A DNA stretch of 64,000 nucleotides from Vitrella brassicaformis (taxonomy: Eukaryota; Sar; Vitrellaceae): NCBI GenBank assembly GCA_001179505.1, contig CDMY01000666.1:210768-274767 (forward strand), written 5' to 3'. The position numbers and the translations under genes were made by a program. Of the stretch, positions 33,468 to 44,006 are shown piece after piece (within the stretch, counting starts at the first letter, position 1; every line of letters begins with the position of its first letter). The notes beneath the pieces were generated by a model that did not search any database, was not told the origin of the DNA, and worked only from the letters and a program-made list of their open reading frames with translations.

Positions 33468-34555
33468 CGAGCTTGTGTGTGGTGTGCGTTGTGATACGTC
33501 TGGATGCTCACTCCACTCACCATTCCTCGTGGCACTTGATCTCCTTCTCTCCTCGCTCCAGGTAGTGGCTGTGCACGCCCGACATCCTAGGAGGATGCGA
33601 ACCGCTGAACGTCAGGAGCGGGAGGAAGCCGAAACGACCACTCACGGGGGCCAACATGCCGCCCTGCACACACACACGCATTTGGTCTGCTTGGGGTTTG
33701 GGTCTGTGCAGGGGTGGACATACCCGCAGACGCAGCACCAGGTGCAGACTACTGTATCTCTGGATGTTGTAGTAGCCCAGGGTGCGCTCATCCTCAAGCT
33801 GCTTCCCGTCAAATCTGACACATGGCACCCAGCATTACGGATGACCTCTCTGTCTCTCTATGACGTCTCTCTCTCTCTCCACAGAGCTCACATGAGCCGC
33901 TGTTGGTCGACGGGGATGCCCATGCAGTCCCAAATCTTCTCCTTCACCCACAGCACAGCCGTGCAGGCCGGGTCGGCATGAAAAGGGAGTTCCTTGCCCG
34001 TGAGGGTCTTGACGAAGAACTCCACGGGAGTGCACGGCGCCTCTCCGTGTGCCGCCCTGCACGCCGCCCTCTGCGCCACCTCCCTCTTGCGCAATTCCTC
34101 CAGCCGCTGGTACTCCTTCTCGTCGGCCTCGAGGCGCTCTTTCTCGGCCAAATATTGCTGCAGGAATGCCGAGTAGCCGTCCAGCTGTGTCTGCAAAGCC
34201 GACAGCACGCTCGCGGTGGCCTCGTGATCCATCCCTTTGATTTCGCCGACGAGTGACCGCCAGTTGCGGTGCGCAGGGGGCTGCAGGACGGCCGCCGGGT
34301 CCTCCTTGGCACCCTTGAGCGGCTGCCGGGCGTGCAGGGAGGTCATGCGCGCGTACAAAGGCCCAATGCGGTCGAATGCAGCCACCAACTCACCTGCAGC
34401 AAGCAAAGCTGGACGGGTGACCTGATTCATCGTGCCGATGGCGTGCGCCACTCACCGAGGAGGATGGCTCGACGAAGAGAATCGTTGGAGTCGGTCGCTG
34501 AGGCCGCAGCAGCTGCAGCCATGGCGCTCCCTTGCGCCAGCAGGCCGCGCAACGC
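33124..34555 (-). CDS. Protein with an internal ubiquitin domain ending in LRLRGG, 5' partial at a gap
   Basis: Exons run from 34555 (earlier ones lost in the gap) to the TAG at 33124. An N-terminal helical part ([40 protein letters not shown]) leads into a ubiquitin fold: [13 protein letters not shown], then [20 protein letters not shown], then [17 protein letters not shown] and LHLVLRLR. The next exon starts GGCGGCATG, rest GGMLAP, so splicing restores LRLRGG-Met as in a processed ubiquitin precursor. Residues matching ubiquitin L8, I44, H68, V70 and K48 are kept; K63 is Arg and K33 is Cys. The C-terminal extension (about 135 residues) has a coiled coil and a Lys/Glu/Gly-rich end ([17 protein letters not shown]). 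Deubiquitinases would be expected to cut after GG. The function of the flanks is unknown. Confidence 0.85.
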
Positions 34556-34625
34556 CTGCAAAGCAAAGCAGTCGATCACGACTTCAAAGCTCGCTGAAGA
34601 AAGGGGGGGGGGGGGGAGGGGGGGG

Positions 34626-34925
34626 NNNNNNNNNNNNNNNNNNNNNNNNNNNNNNNNNNNNNNNNNNNNNNNNNNNNNNNNNNNNNNNNNNNNNNNNNNN
34701 NNNNNNNNNNNNNNNNNNNNNNNNNNNNNNNNNNNNNNNNNNNNNNNNNNNNNNNNNNNNNNNNNNNNNNNNNNNNNNNNNNNNNNNNNNNNNNNNNNNN
34801 NNNNNNNNNNNNNNNNNNNNNNNNNNNNNNNNNNNNNNNNNNNNNNNNNNNNNNNNNNNNNNNNNNNNNNNNNNNNNNNNNNNNNNNNNNNNNNNNNNNN
34901 NNNNNNNNNNNNNNNNNNNNNNNNN
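34626..34925. other. Assembly gap of 300 N flanked by G runs
   Basis: Exactly 300 N, preceded by a G-rich run (34605-34625) and followed by 13 or more G. The gap probably hides the first exon or exons of the ubiquitin-domain gene. The round length suggests an estimated gap size. Confidence 0.97.
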
Positions 34926-36769
34926 GGGGGGGGGGGGGGAGAGGGAGGAGAGGAAGAGGAAGAGGATACAGACACATCCATTCACCGGTGGCTGCATTCC
35001 TTCTCCTTTGTTTGTGTCCGTACAGGTTCATGACGGTCTCCTCTCACCAAATGCCTCTCACCTACCCCCGACGTGCCCTTCCCACATCGCGCAAGACACC
35101 AAACAGCGATGGTCGCATCGATGGGCTCAAACAGGTCGGTATCCAACGGACAGAATTGGCGCGGGCGGTCATTCAGTCGTTGGATGGTTTCCATGTGCAT
35201 GTCCATGTGCAGGTTCAAAGGGGGTGGCAAAAGGCCTCGTGCACCTGCATTCATCCGTCAGGTATGCTCACAGGACAACCGTCGACGTCATGTGTCGACG
35301 TCATGTGAGGACCTCTGTGAATAACGTGTGTGTCCGTCACTCTTTGCAGGGTCACCGTGGCCGGCAGGCAGTGCGTGAGGGACTGATGGTTCTGTTCTGT
35401 GCCGGCTGATGTCAATAAGGCAGCACACAAGAACCAGAATGGACGAGTAACCAAGCACACCACACACAAGCCAAGCACACGGACACCTACCCCTCTCCTT
35501 GTCTGTGTCAGGAACGGCGTGCGGCACACACGTGAGCTCTGGAGGGCGGACGAGGGAACACAAGTACGTAATCACTACGCCACGCATGTCCAGCGTTCGT
35601 CGAATAGCAATGGGCCGCTTTGCCTCTTGTCTGTGTGTCAGGAGCCCGCACGAGGAGGGAGTGGTCGGTCCGTGCGGCTGGTTTCGGGCGGCTTTTGATC
35701 GATGTGGCCCTATCCATTGATCCGTGTGGATTTTGCTCGATGTGGGAAGTCGATTGACCCAATGGACTCGAATGGAGCCTCACCAAATGGGTACAGACAC
35801 ACAAGTAGCGCCCAGCCGCTGGTCTTCACTGACTTTCACGTTTCGTGCAGGGCAGATGGGTGCACACATGAGAGAGAGAAGGCCATGGGTAGCACTGCTC
35901 TCACTTCGTGGCTTTTGGTGGCTAAATTATCTGCCTGGCGCCCGGCCACGCCATCGCAGTGTGCCAGGTGTTGAGTAGGCGAGAAGTCGGTGCATGTGTG
36001 TCTGGAGTCTGGACTGTCGATGTCAGTGAGGCGATGCGATTTTCGAGGCATTCCGTGGAGCCCATGAAGGGATCCACCCAGTGCCAATGAAGGTGAACAC
36101 CATCACCATGCACACACTCATGCAATCATGGCATCAAATCATCCATTGCAAAGGTCAACAAGAATGCAAGCCGTTTCGGTCCACAATGCTGCCTGGTAAA
36201 GACTGAGCACCCGCCAGAGGCCAAATGAAGGCCCTCTACACCGAACAGGCGCAAATGAAGTCAGCAGAGCTCCAGAAACGGCTGCCCAAAGCGAAAAGAT
36301 CTCATCAAAGTGAGCGGATTTCAGTGACCACTTTACGCAATCAGACCTCGTCCATGGCAGCAACCATTCTCTCTCCCTCTCTCGGCCTTAATGGCCTCTT
36401 GTTGTCCGCAGAAAACGAAATTTAAATGCGGCGAGATTTTTGCGAGCTGAGACGGAGACAAGCCCGCATTTAGAATCCGCAGCGATTTTTCACATTTTTC
36501 ATCCGCGTTCGGCTTTCCAGCCTTGTTTCAGCCACAGATCCTCCAGTTCTTTTTGTTTTCGGCTGGTTGTTGGCTTGTATTGTCCGCCGCATCTCCCTCG
36601 ACCCCTCCCAACTTTTCCGCATTTCATCCTCCACTTTTTTCCTCCACCGCCGTGCCCCGGGCGAGGCCTCGCTTGGTGGCGCCCTGCCTTCTGCGGAGCG
36701 GCTGGCGACTGCCTGCCATCTGCAGAGTGCGCACGCGCCTTCTTCTCGCATATACCGACCACCAACAGG
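34926..36769. other. Poorly coding region right of the gap
   Basis: No gene is supported on either strand apart from one possible minus-strand exon at 35066-35206. Several CAG acceptor-like and GT donor-like sites occur, so unannotated exons of the gapped gene or a non-coding transcript are possible. Confidence 0.4.
35066..35206 (-). CDS. Possible 5' exon (of the gapped ubiquitin-domain gene or another)
   Basis: Read on the minus strand from ATG at 35206, this stretch gives a protein-like sequence (LNDRPRQFCPLDTDLFEPID, then ATIAVWCLARCGKGTSG) ending at a good GTAGGTG donor. It lies just beyond the gap on the same strand as the ubiquitin-domain gene, so it may be its first exon. No homology recognised. 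Confidence 0.25.
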
Positions 36770-38050
36770 TGAGTACATATGAGTGTGGCCTCGTGTGTCA
36801 TGTCTGTTGGGTGTGGTGATGGTGGGATGTATGGTTGGTGTGTAGGAATGAATGTATGGCGCATTTCGTTGCCATGGGTGTCCTCATAGACCTCTCAGTG
36901 CCATGTCTGTGTGTGCAGATGAAACGGCGATTTCTTCCTTTCATCCCCGTCTCCTTTTCTCGACACATCTCTCTGAAGGTAAGCAAGTGCCCCACTGAAT
37001 CTGGTGCTCACGTGCACGTCAGTGACCCTGTCTGGTGCTCTTCAGAAATGCGACCCTTTGGTCCGACGAAAAAAGGGCAGAAAAGAGACAGATCAGATCA
37101 AATAATCCAATTCATCGTTCTCCCTTGCAGCTGACCAGGAAGTTTCACCACGACGACAACAAGCGTGTGGTCGAAAAGAAGATATGCACACGAACGACAC
37201 GAAGGTAGTCGTATACTCACGTGCACTATGTCAGAAATTCAGAATCCTCGCTGACTTTTTCAGCAGAAGAACAGTTGTCTTCTCAGACAAATGCGGAGCT
37301 TACAAGTAGTCAGTCATGTGATTGGGCTGTCATCAAGGGCTCCTTACATCGTGGCGAGCACTTGGCATCTCTCTCTTTCTTTTGCCGTTCAGCTCAGGGA
37401 GAGGAGTCTGGCGACACCGTTATCGGCCTTCTTTTCTCTCGGTGGCTTGTGTGTGGATGTGTAGGCCTCAGCTGTGCGCGCCTTCTCCCCTAGAAAGACC
37501 TCCGACAGGTCAGTCCATGTGTGTGTGGCCTCGTGTGTCATGTCTCGTTGCTGTGAGGATGTGTGATGTATGAATGGTGTGTGAAGAGAAAATACGACCC
37601 TTTCCGCTGCTGTGTGTGTGGTCATGTGCCTCCCTTTGTCATGTTCAGGTGCAGATGAAAATGATATTCTCTTCGTTGCCGTCTCGTTTTCTCGCCGCAC
37701 TTCTGAACAGAGTGTAAGTGCCTTTAATGAGTGTGGTTTTTGTGTGCAGTTCAATTCTGCATTTTGCTGCCTTTCAGAATTCCCGTCTTTTCTCTCTAGA
37801 AAGTGTTGAATCTTTTGGATTTCAGAGGGAAAAAAAGAATCAAGCTGTCTTCTTTTCTTTGTCGCTGACAGCCTTTGTCAAGATGTCCCACCACGACAGC
37901 AGCCGTCTGGTCGAAAGAGTGGACTCGCGCATGGAAGACCGAAAGGTATAGTCAATACTCATGTGTCAGAAGTCAGGAAAACTGCTTTGCGCTGTTGAGC
38001 ACACAATTGATTTCTGATTTCTGACAGAATGCAGATTTCCTTCTTGCTTC
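36770..38050 (+). repeat. Diverged tandem duplication of an exon-intron cassette
   Basis: Copy A (about 36770-37215) and copy B (about 37505-37950) share order and wording: a stretch with gtgtggcctcgtgtgtcatg, then an exon-like piece (gtctccttttctcg in A, gtctcgttttctcg in B) followed by a GTAAG donor. Next comes a CAG-led piece with caccacgac, aag/cagcc and gtgtggtcgaaa/tctggtcgaaa, and finally a similar intron. The pieces translate to KKFHHDDNKRVVEKK-like and MSHHDSSRLVERVD-like peptides, but no long frame links them. They may be a decayed gene or spliced non-coding RNA. Confidence 0.6.
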
Positions 38051-38388
38051 ACAGCTGATGGGAGCCCCCGGAAGCATAGACATATCCTGACGGCCCCACA
38101 GGTACGTAAGCAAGTGAGAAAACAAATGATTCGCCATGCTGTTTCTCATGTCTCTCCCCTCCCGTGTTTGTCTCCGCGCACCGAGGAGGAGAGGGACTCG
38201 AAGCCGCCGGAAGAAGCCAGCCCCACCATTTGTTTTCTGTTCCATCAATCAGGCTCTGACCTTCTCTGTGTCTTCATTCAGATCCATCCATCAATCGAAG
38301 GCCTGAAGAGATAGGTCCTCGAAGACGCCGCTGTAAGTCTCACACTGTGGATCGCACGCCTGTGTGGCGTGAGTGTGTCTGTGTGCGG

Positions 38389-40085
38389 ATGGGGCGCAGG
38401 AGGCTTTGTGTGCTGACGGCCATGCAGAGGGATCCGGTGCGGGAGGGGACCTTTGGCGCGATCATCCTGTGCGGGATGAGGGATGCCACAAGAGGACTCA
38501 CCCTGACGGATGGTATGCGCACAACAGACACACACAAACCACAAGTGGATTGACTGGCCGACGGGCGTGTGTCTGCCGTTTTGTGGGTGCGTGTGTGCTG
38601 TAGGAGAAACAGTGGCTGTCGAGCCCAGGGCGGCCAGCACCCACACATCATCAACTGTGAGGAGGTCATGCACTTCACCACCGGCGGCAGCAACGTGATG
38701 GCGTACACGGTACGAGCTGGCAAAGATACACACAGATGTGTTCAAGGCGCCGATCGATCTGTGTCTGTCCATCCCCAGCAGCAGCCAGACAACGAGGGCG
38801 AGCACGTCATCGAGATCCCTCTGTTGCTCGAGGTGAGCCCATCATCGGCAAGAAGAGCAGAAGGCGGCCCAAGTTCAAGCCTGACCCGAAGCTCCACACC
38901 ATCCACGAGGCACCAGACACCATCGCCGCCAGCATCAGGTCTGTCGTCGTGTGGGCCGTCGATGGTGAAACGCCGGTCACCGCCTTCGCCTGCTTCACCC
39001 TCATCTGCATGATCCGACCACCGGCGTGTCATGCGTTTGATGTCCGTGCAGGTGCGCAGCACCATGAGGCTCATGCCCCTCCGCCTCCCACTGCTCAGGG
39101 GCAGCAGGGGCAGCAGGTGTGTGGCGGCCAATGGTGGTGGCAGCGGCAGTAGTGGGGAGAAGAAGGAGGCGGGCAGCAAGAGGCAGCGGCTGCGGGTGGT
39201 GACACTGTGGTGGGGGTGCCGCATCGCCGGCCCTTGTCGCTCTGTGTCACCGATGTCCGCCGCGTTTGGTTTCGTCGGCCCTCACGCCACCTCCACCGCC
39301 AAGTCCAGCGCCACCTCCCTTCCTCGCCGCTCAGCGGCCCACAGGCAGCCTCACCGTCACCACCAATCGTACGCTCGCCGCACCGTACGGACCCCTGCGG
39401 CAGCGGCCTCGCCTGACGCTCGGCCTGACGGTCCGCCATCGCCCTCGCAGCCCCGTCCCGGCGCCGCCATTCACAGCAGCGAGGACGGCAATGTCAGTCT
39501 GCAGTCGGCGGTGGCGCAGTGGCAGGCAGCAGGGCTCAGTGTGGGCATCTTCAACCGCACCAGCGGCCTCACAACCAACCTGCCTCCCGTGCCACCGACT
39601 CGACCTCCCCCCCTGCCGATGGGCACCATTCCCAGCGACTCACCCAACCGCACCGTGTACCGCGTCAAGCCTCATCCTAATCTGCACGGCCCTGTTCCTG
39701 CTGGTCGCGGCCGTCCTGGAGCCACGAGTTCTCGGTGGACGTCCTTGGGCACCTCCTATACCTCCTGACCTTCCTCTGCCTCATTGCTGGGTGAGAATTA
39801 GCAGCACTGCAAAAGCATGGATCTTGACCCATGATTCATAACTCGTCATGTATTCGGTGTGTGCGTTTCAGGGCTGTGGGGATAATGCGGGACATTATAC
39901 GCCCACCGAGCCGTGTCTCTGCCACCACGCCAGCCCATGGCGCCGCCAGCAACAAAACCCTCGGCATGCTCCCCGACGCCCTCTCGGTAGTCATGGCCAT
40001 CGGACAGCTGGTCCTCGCCGGATGCTGGCTCATCGGGGTGTTGACGTTCGGACCCGCCAACACTTCAAGAGCTCCCTCACGGTGA
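38389..40085 (+). pseudogene. Membrane-protein-like coding pieces with conflicting frames
   Basis: Protein-like exons are seen but do not join in one frame. The pieces are: FGAIILCGMRDATRG (38440); GGQHPHIINCEEVMHF with TTGGSNVMAYT (38635-38710); NEGEHVIEIPLLLE (38790-38830); PKFKPDPKLHTIHEAPDTIA (38868, one frame off the previous); a membrane segment SLILICTALFLLVAAVL (39670-39720); FSVDVLGHLLYLLTFLCLIA (39735-39790, shifted again); and, after a well-formed intron, DALSVVMAIGQLVLAGCWLI (39980-40040). Shifts at about 38830 and 39720 mean a decayed gene, assembly indels, or splicing I cannot resolve. No family recognised. Confidence 0.4.
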
Positions 40086-40746
40086 GCCAGGGAGGGAGGG
40101 AGGGAGGGAGGGAGGGGGACAGTGCCGACGCGCACCATACGCACCACACACGTGCACTTCGTGTCTCTGTACTCGCAGATCGAATCGTTGTCTACATTTT
40201 ATATTCGTCGGCATATCTTCGCTTCTTCGCATCATGTCTCCGACAGGACCAGAACAAGACCTCAATGGCAAAGACATACACTCAATACATAAGGAGTACT
40301 TTGTCTTCTATGCTCTTCTCTCTGTCGATGGGTGGTTTGCAGATCGCTGGCTACATTTTATATTCGATCGGGAAGATGACTTCGAACCGCACTGTCTTGC
40401 TTGCCGTTTGCACATCAGAAGTGAGCTGTCAAATATACTATGTATACTGATCAAGTCAGTCGTGTGTACGTGTCTTGTGCCTCTGCGTGTGCAGATGGAT
40501 GTCGCTGTCTCCATCTCATATCTTCGATGGGCCTACTAAATCATCCACGTCTGCCCCCGGCGGCCCCACAGGTACGTACGTAAGTGAGGGAGACACAAAA
40601 GAGGTGATAATCAGGATTTGCTCATGTCTCTTCTGTTTTCTCTGTTTGTCTCCGCATCTTTGGCCGCTTCGGCGGCCCCCTGAGACGCCTCCTCTATCTG
40701 GCCCGCTACCCCACGGGCCAGCCTACGCCCTCCACTTGCAGCGTTG

Positions 40747-42190
40747 ATGACGCTGCCAGATGGAGGCAGCGATAAGGTACGCCTGCCTGATGCGATGTGG
40801 GTACTCATCTGTGTGTTCCCATCTGTTCTGCGATCCCCAGGAGGTCAGTCGTCTCCTGAAGGAGAAGTTGCGCGCTGAGCGGGAGGAGAGGGCCAAGAAG
40901 GAGGCCCTACTCGAGCAGGTTGGACCGAGAGGGAAGGCGGGCCAATGGCTGCCAATGACCTCTGCTGCCCTGTCTTTCAGGAGCTGTTGCGTGTGTGCCG
41001 GGAGAAGTCGGAGATCAACAAGATAAGATCATCGACTTGGACACATGCCAATCTGAATGCCCGTGTGGTGTGCGTGCAGGAGCTGGCGGCCATGAAGGAT
41101 GACAACAAGAACCTGCTGGACAAGCTTCGCAAAGTGTTGGTACGCGCCACACACTCACTCACACACGTGTCTGTCCGTCCGTCCGTCCGTCCGTCTGTGT
41201 GTTGGTGTGCGTGTCGTGTGTTTCAGGGGGGAGTACATTTGCACCAAGAGCGATATATATTCATTCGGGCTGATGATCTTGGAGTTACTAGTATATGAGG
41301 GATATCAGGTACGCAGGAAAGCGAGATCATCTGATCAAACGGATCTCTCAGATACACGTGACTTGTCTGTGTCTGGGTTATCTGACCTACGTCTGCAGAA
41401 GGGCTTGCCCGTGTTTAGTTCGGTCGAGGCCGTCGTGGCTGCCGCCACCGCGGGCGGCAAATGGCCATTGGAAGTCGCCAGGGTGCTCGCCGAGGCCGCC
41501 TTCAGGTCAGGGCAACACTCACTCACACAGAGTGCTCCTGTACACATATGACATACGTATGTTTCAACTGTATGAATGCCTCTCTCGTCCATGCAGATAC
41601 CTGGAGGCCCAGCCCTCTGCGCGTCCGACCGCTGCGGAGCTCCTCTCGGAGATCTCGCGCGTGAGGACGCCGGAGGGCCTCAACGGCCCGTCCAAGCTGC
41701 GCCCAAAGAAGCAGCAGCCGCAGCAGCCAGAGAAGGGGGCCGACAAGCCCCCACTGGCCCATTGTCGCGCCCAGGCCGCGCCGCCAAAGCGCCCCCAGCC
41801 ACTGCCTCACCGCCCAGCTGCCAAGGCCCCCCCAGCAGCACCAAAGGCCATCCAAGTGATAGCCAAGGCCAAGGCTCCGCCGGCTGCTGCCAAGGCCCCC
41901 CCAGCAGCAGCCGGGGGGGCCACCACGCAGCCACCACCGCCACCATCGGCAGCGGGAGGGCGACGGCCCGCCAAGAGGGCTGGCGACCAAGGGGGGAAAG
42001 CGGCAGCCCTGAGACAGCCGGCCGACCGTGTGGGTGCGAGGGGAGGGGAGGTCAAGGAAGCGGCAGGAGGCACGCCCGCAGATGCCGCCGAGGCGGCGCG
42101 CAAGGCCGCTGCGCGACGCCTCGCGACACGTCGGGGAGAGGGCAAGCCGGGAGAGCAGCCGATGGACCGCAGGGGGGCCAAGGCGAGAGG
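40747..42190 (+). pseudogene. Coiled coil joined to a truncated protein-kinase C-lobe, copy 1
   Basis: Start-like MTLPDGGSDK is spliced to a coiled coil (EVSRLLKEKLRAEREERAKK, ELLRVCREKSEINK, ELAAMKDDNKNLLDKLRKVL). The next exon (41227-41308) encodes GEYICTKSDIYSFGLMILEL, subdomain IX of a protein kinase, followed by VEAVVAAATAGGKWPLEVAR and YLEAQPSARPTAAELLSEIS, subdomain XI. The glycine loop, catalytic loop and DFG are all absent. The coil exon ends in phase 0 while the kinase exon needs phase 2; reading through gives a stop at 41298. The Pro/Ala/Lys-rich tail is open to about 42190, where it abuts copy 2. It looks like the product of deletion plus unequal exchange in a TKL-like kinase family. 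Confidence 0.6.
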
Positions 42191-43227
42191 GGCAGGGACA
42201 CGTGCTGCTCACTCGCGACGGGACGGCCAAGATATCCGACCTCGGCCTGGCGCTCACCGTGGCGCCCAATACACGTAGGAGGGAGGGACTCGAATGCACC
42301 ATTCCATTCATACGCACCCGGACATGTACGTGTGTATGTATGTATGTGTGCTTTTGTACATGCAGGCCGCCTTTTGACTAAGCCTCGTGGCACGACGGAT
42401 TTCATGGCGCCCGAGGTGCAAAGGTCAGATCATACCCACACACACACACATGGCAGACAAGAGCCACTCATATATGTCTGCCTGCCTGCGTGTCTGTCTG
42501 TCTGTCTGTCTGTCCGTCCGTCTGTGTGTTGTGTGCGTGTCTGTCGTGTGTTTCAGGGGGGAGTATATATGCACGAAGAGCGACATGTACTCGTTCGGGT
42601 TGATGATGTTGGAACTACTTGTGCATCAGGGATATCAGGTACGCAGGAAAGCGAGATCATCTGAGCAAACAGATTTCTCACATACACGTGACTTGTCTGT
42701 GTCTGGGGTATCTGACGTACGTCTGCAGAAGGGCCTGCCCGTGTTTAGGTCGGTCGAGGCCGTCGTGGCGGCCGCCACGGCGGGCGGCAAATGGCCATCG
42801 GAAGTCGCCAGGGTGCTCGCCGAGGCCGCCTTCAGGTCAGGGCAACACTCACTCACACAGAGTGCTCCTGTACACATATGACATACGTATGTTTCAATTG
42901 TATGAATGCCTCTCTCGTCCATGCAGATACCTGGAGGCCGAGCCCTCTAAGCGTCCGATCGCTGCGGAGCTCCTCTCGGAGATCTCGCGCGTGAGGACGC
43001 CGGAGGGCCTCAATGGCCCGTCCAAGCTGCGCCCAAAGAAGCAGCAGCCGCAGCAGCCAGAGGAGGGGGCCGACAGGCCCCCACTGCCCCACCGTCGCGC
43101 CCAGGCCGCACCGCCAAAGCCCGCCCAGCCACTGCCCCACCGCACAGCTGCCAAGGGCCCCCCCAACAGCACCAAAGGCCATCCAAGTGACAACCAAGGC
43201 CAAGGCTCCGCCGGCTGCTGCCAAGGC
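41213..43227 (+). repeat. Recent direct duplication, 1,330 bp offset
   Basis: 41213-41896 and 42543-43227 are nearly identical through three exons and two introns, including the intron text acagagtgctcctgtacaca and the preceding (gtcc)n/(gtct)n tract. Differences are scattered substitutions plus one extra G near 43150 that shifts the frame of the tail in copy 2. Conservation of the introns points to a recent event. Confidence 0.9.
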
Positions 43228-43258
43228 AGAGACATCGCTGTCTTCATTATATCCGTGA
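42191..43258 (+). pseudogene. Truncated protein kinase, copy 2 (DFG to C-terminus)
   Basis: Begins in mid-domain with GHVLLTRDGTAKISDLGLAL (the DFG position reads SDLG), then LLTKPRGTTDFMAPEVQR (activation loop and APE), GEYICTKSDMYSFGLMMLEL, VEAVVAAATAGGKWPSEVAR and YLEAEPSKRPIAAELLSEIS. These exons splice in phase. The HRD catalytic loop, ATP-lysine and glycine loop are missing, replaced by the tail of copy 1. The Pro-rich tail is shifted by a 1-nt insertion at about 43150 and breaks off at 43232, where the 22-25 nt motif begins. An active kinase cannot be made from this piece alone. Confidence 0.65.
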
Positions 43259-43555
43259 GAGTCCCGTACAAACGAATAACGATGCAGTGGATGGACATGA
43301 GAAGGTAGGGGAGTGGCGAGAAAGAACCATCTTCATGGATCTCGTTGGTGTGTGTGAGGCTGCAGAGCATCATGTCACGACGAGCCACGTCTACCAAATC
43401 AGAAGGAAGCGTTAAGGCCTGGTAGGCAGTAAGCTTTTCAATCATAGTGGATGTCAGCCCGTCTGTCTGTCTGTCTGTCTCTCTCTCTCTTCGGCAGAGG
43501 CATCGCTGTTTACATTTTATATCGCGGTCGGTCCTGTGCTTCATCAAAGATCGCT

Positions 43556-43958
43556 GCCACCCCCTTTGGCGTACTACCGGCCGCCCAAGCCCGCCGGTCA
43601 GGCCATCGTGTCCCCGGACCGATCGAAGACCCGCCCCACCGCCGACATCCGCGAAATCATGGAGGCCCGTCGGGAGTGTTCGAGGTTGGGCTGGCGCCCT
43701 GTCAAGCCGCTGCCGCAGCCAAAGAAGAAGCCCCCCCAGCCGCCCGCACTGTGGCCGACCGGCCTGGTGCCCCGCCGCCTGTGGGTCTACAAGACGCCAG
43801 AGCGGCGCCGGGCGGGCACCACCATCCGCCCAACAGCAGCACCGGCACCGGCAGTGGCGCAGCAGCAGGCGCCACGTGTCGTGGTCTTGCCCACCGCCAC
43901 TGGACGGGCGGACGACTACAGGAGGGGATGCGCCAACAAGAGGCGCCGTATCGCGTGA
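43556..43958 (+). CDS. Possible 3' exon: proline-rich basic tail
   Basis: An open stretch ending at a TGA (43956-43958) encodes YYRPPKPAGQAIVSPDRSKT, RPTADIREIMEARRECSRLG, a proline-rich middle and a basic end GCANKRRRIA resembling a nuclear localisation signal. There is no ATG of its own, so it would be a last exon, perhaps the original tail of the kinase family next door. It is preceded by a copy of the 22-25 nt motif at 43502. Confidence 0.4.
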
Positions 43959-44006
43959 CGAAGGGATGTAGGTCAATGATGGGGGCACTGCAACTGCTGT
44001 GCGGCA

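Noticed and set aside
34432-35409. Open frames running through the N gap
   Set aside because: They exist only because N codons contain no stops.
41160-42520. GTCC/GTCT tandem runs as a possible CRISPR or satellite
   Set aside because: Simple tetranucleotide microsatellites before splice acceptors in a nuclear genome; no spacers.
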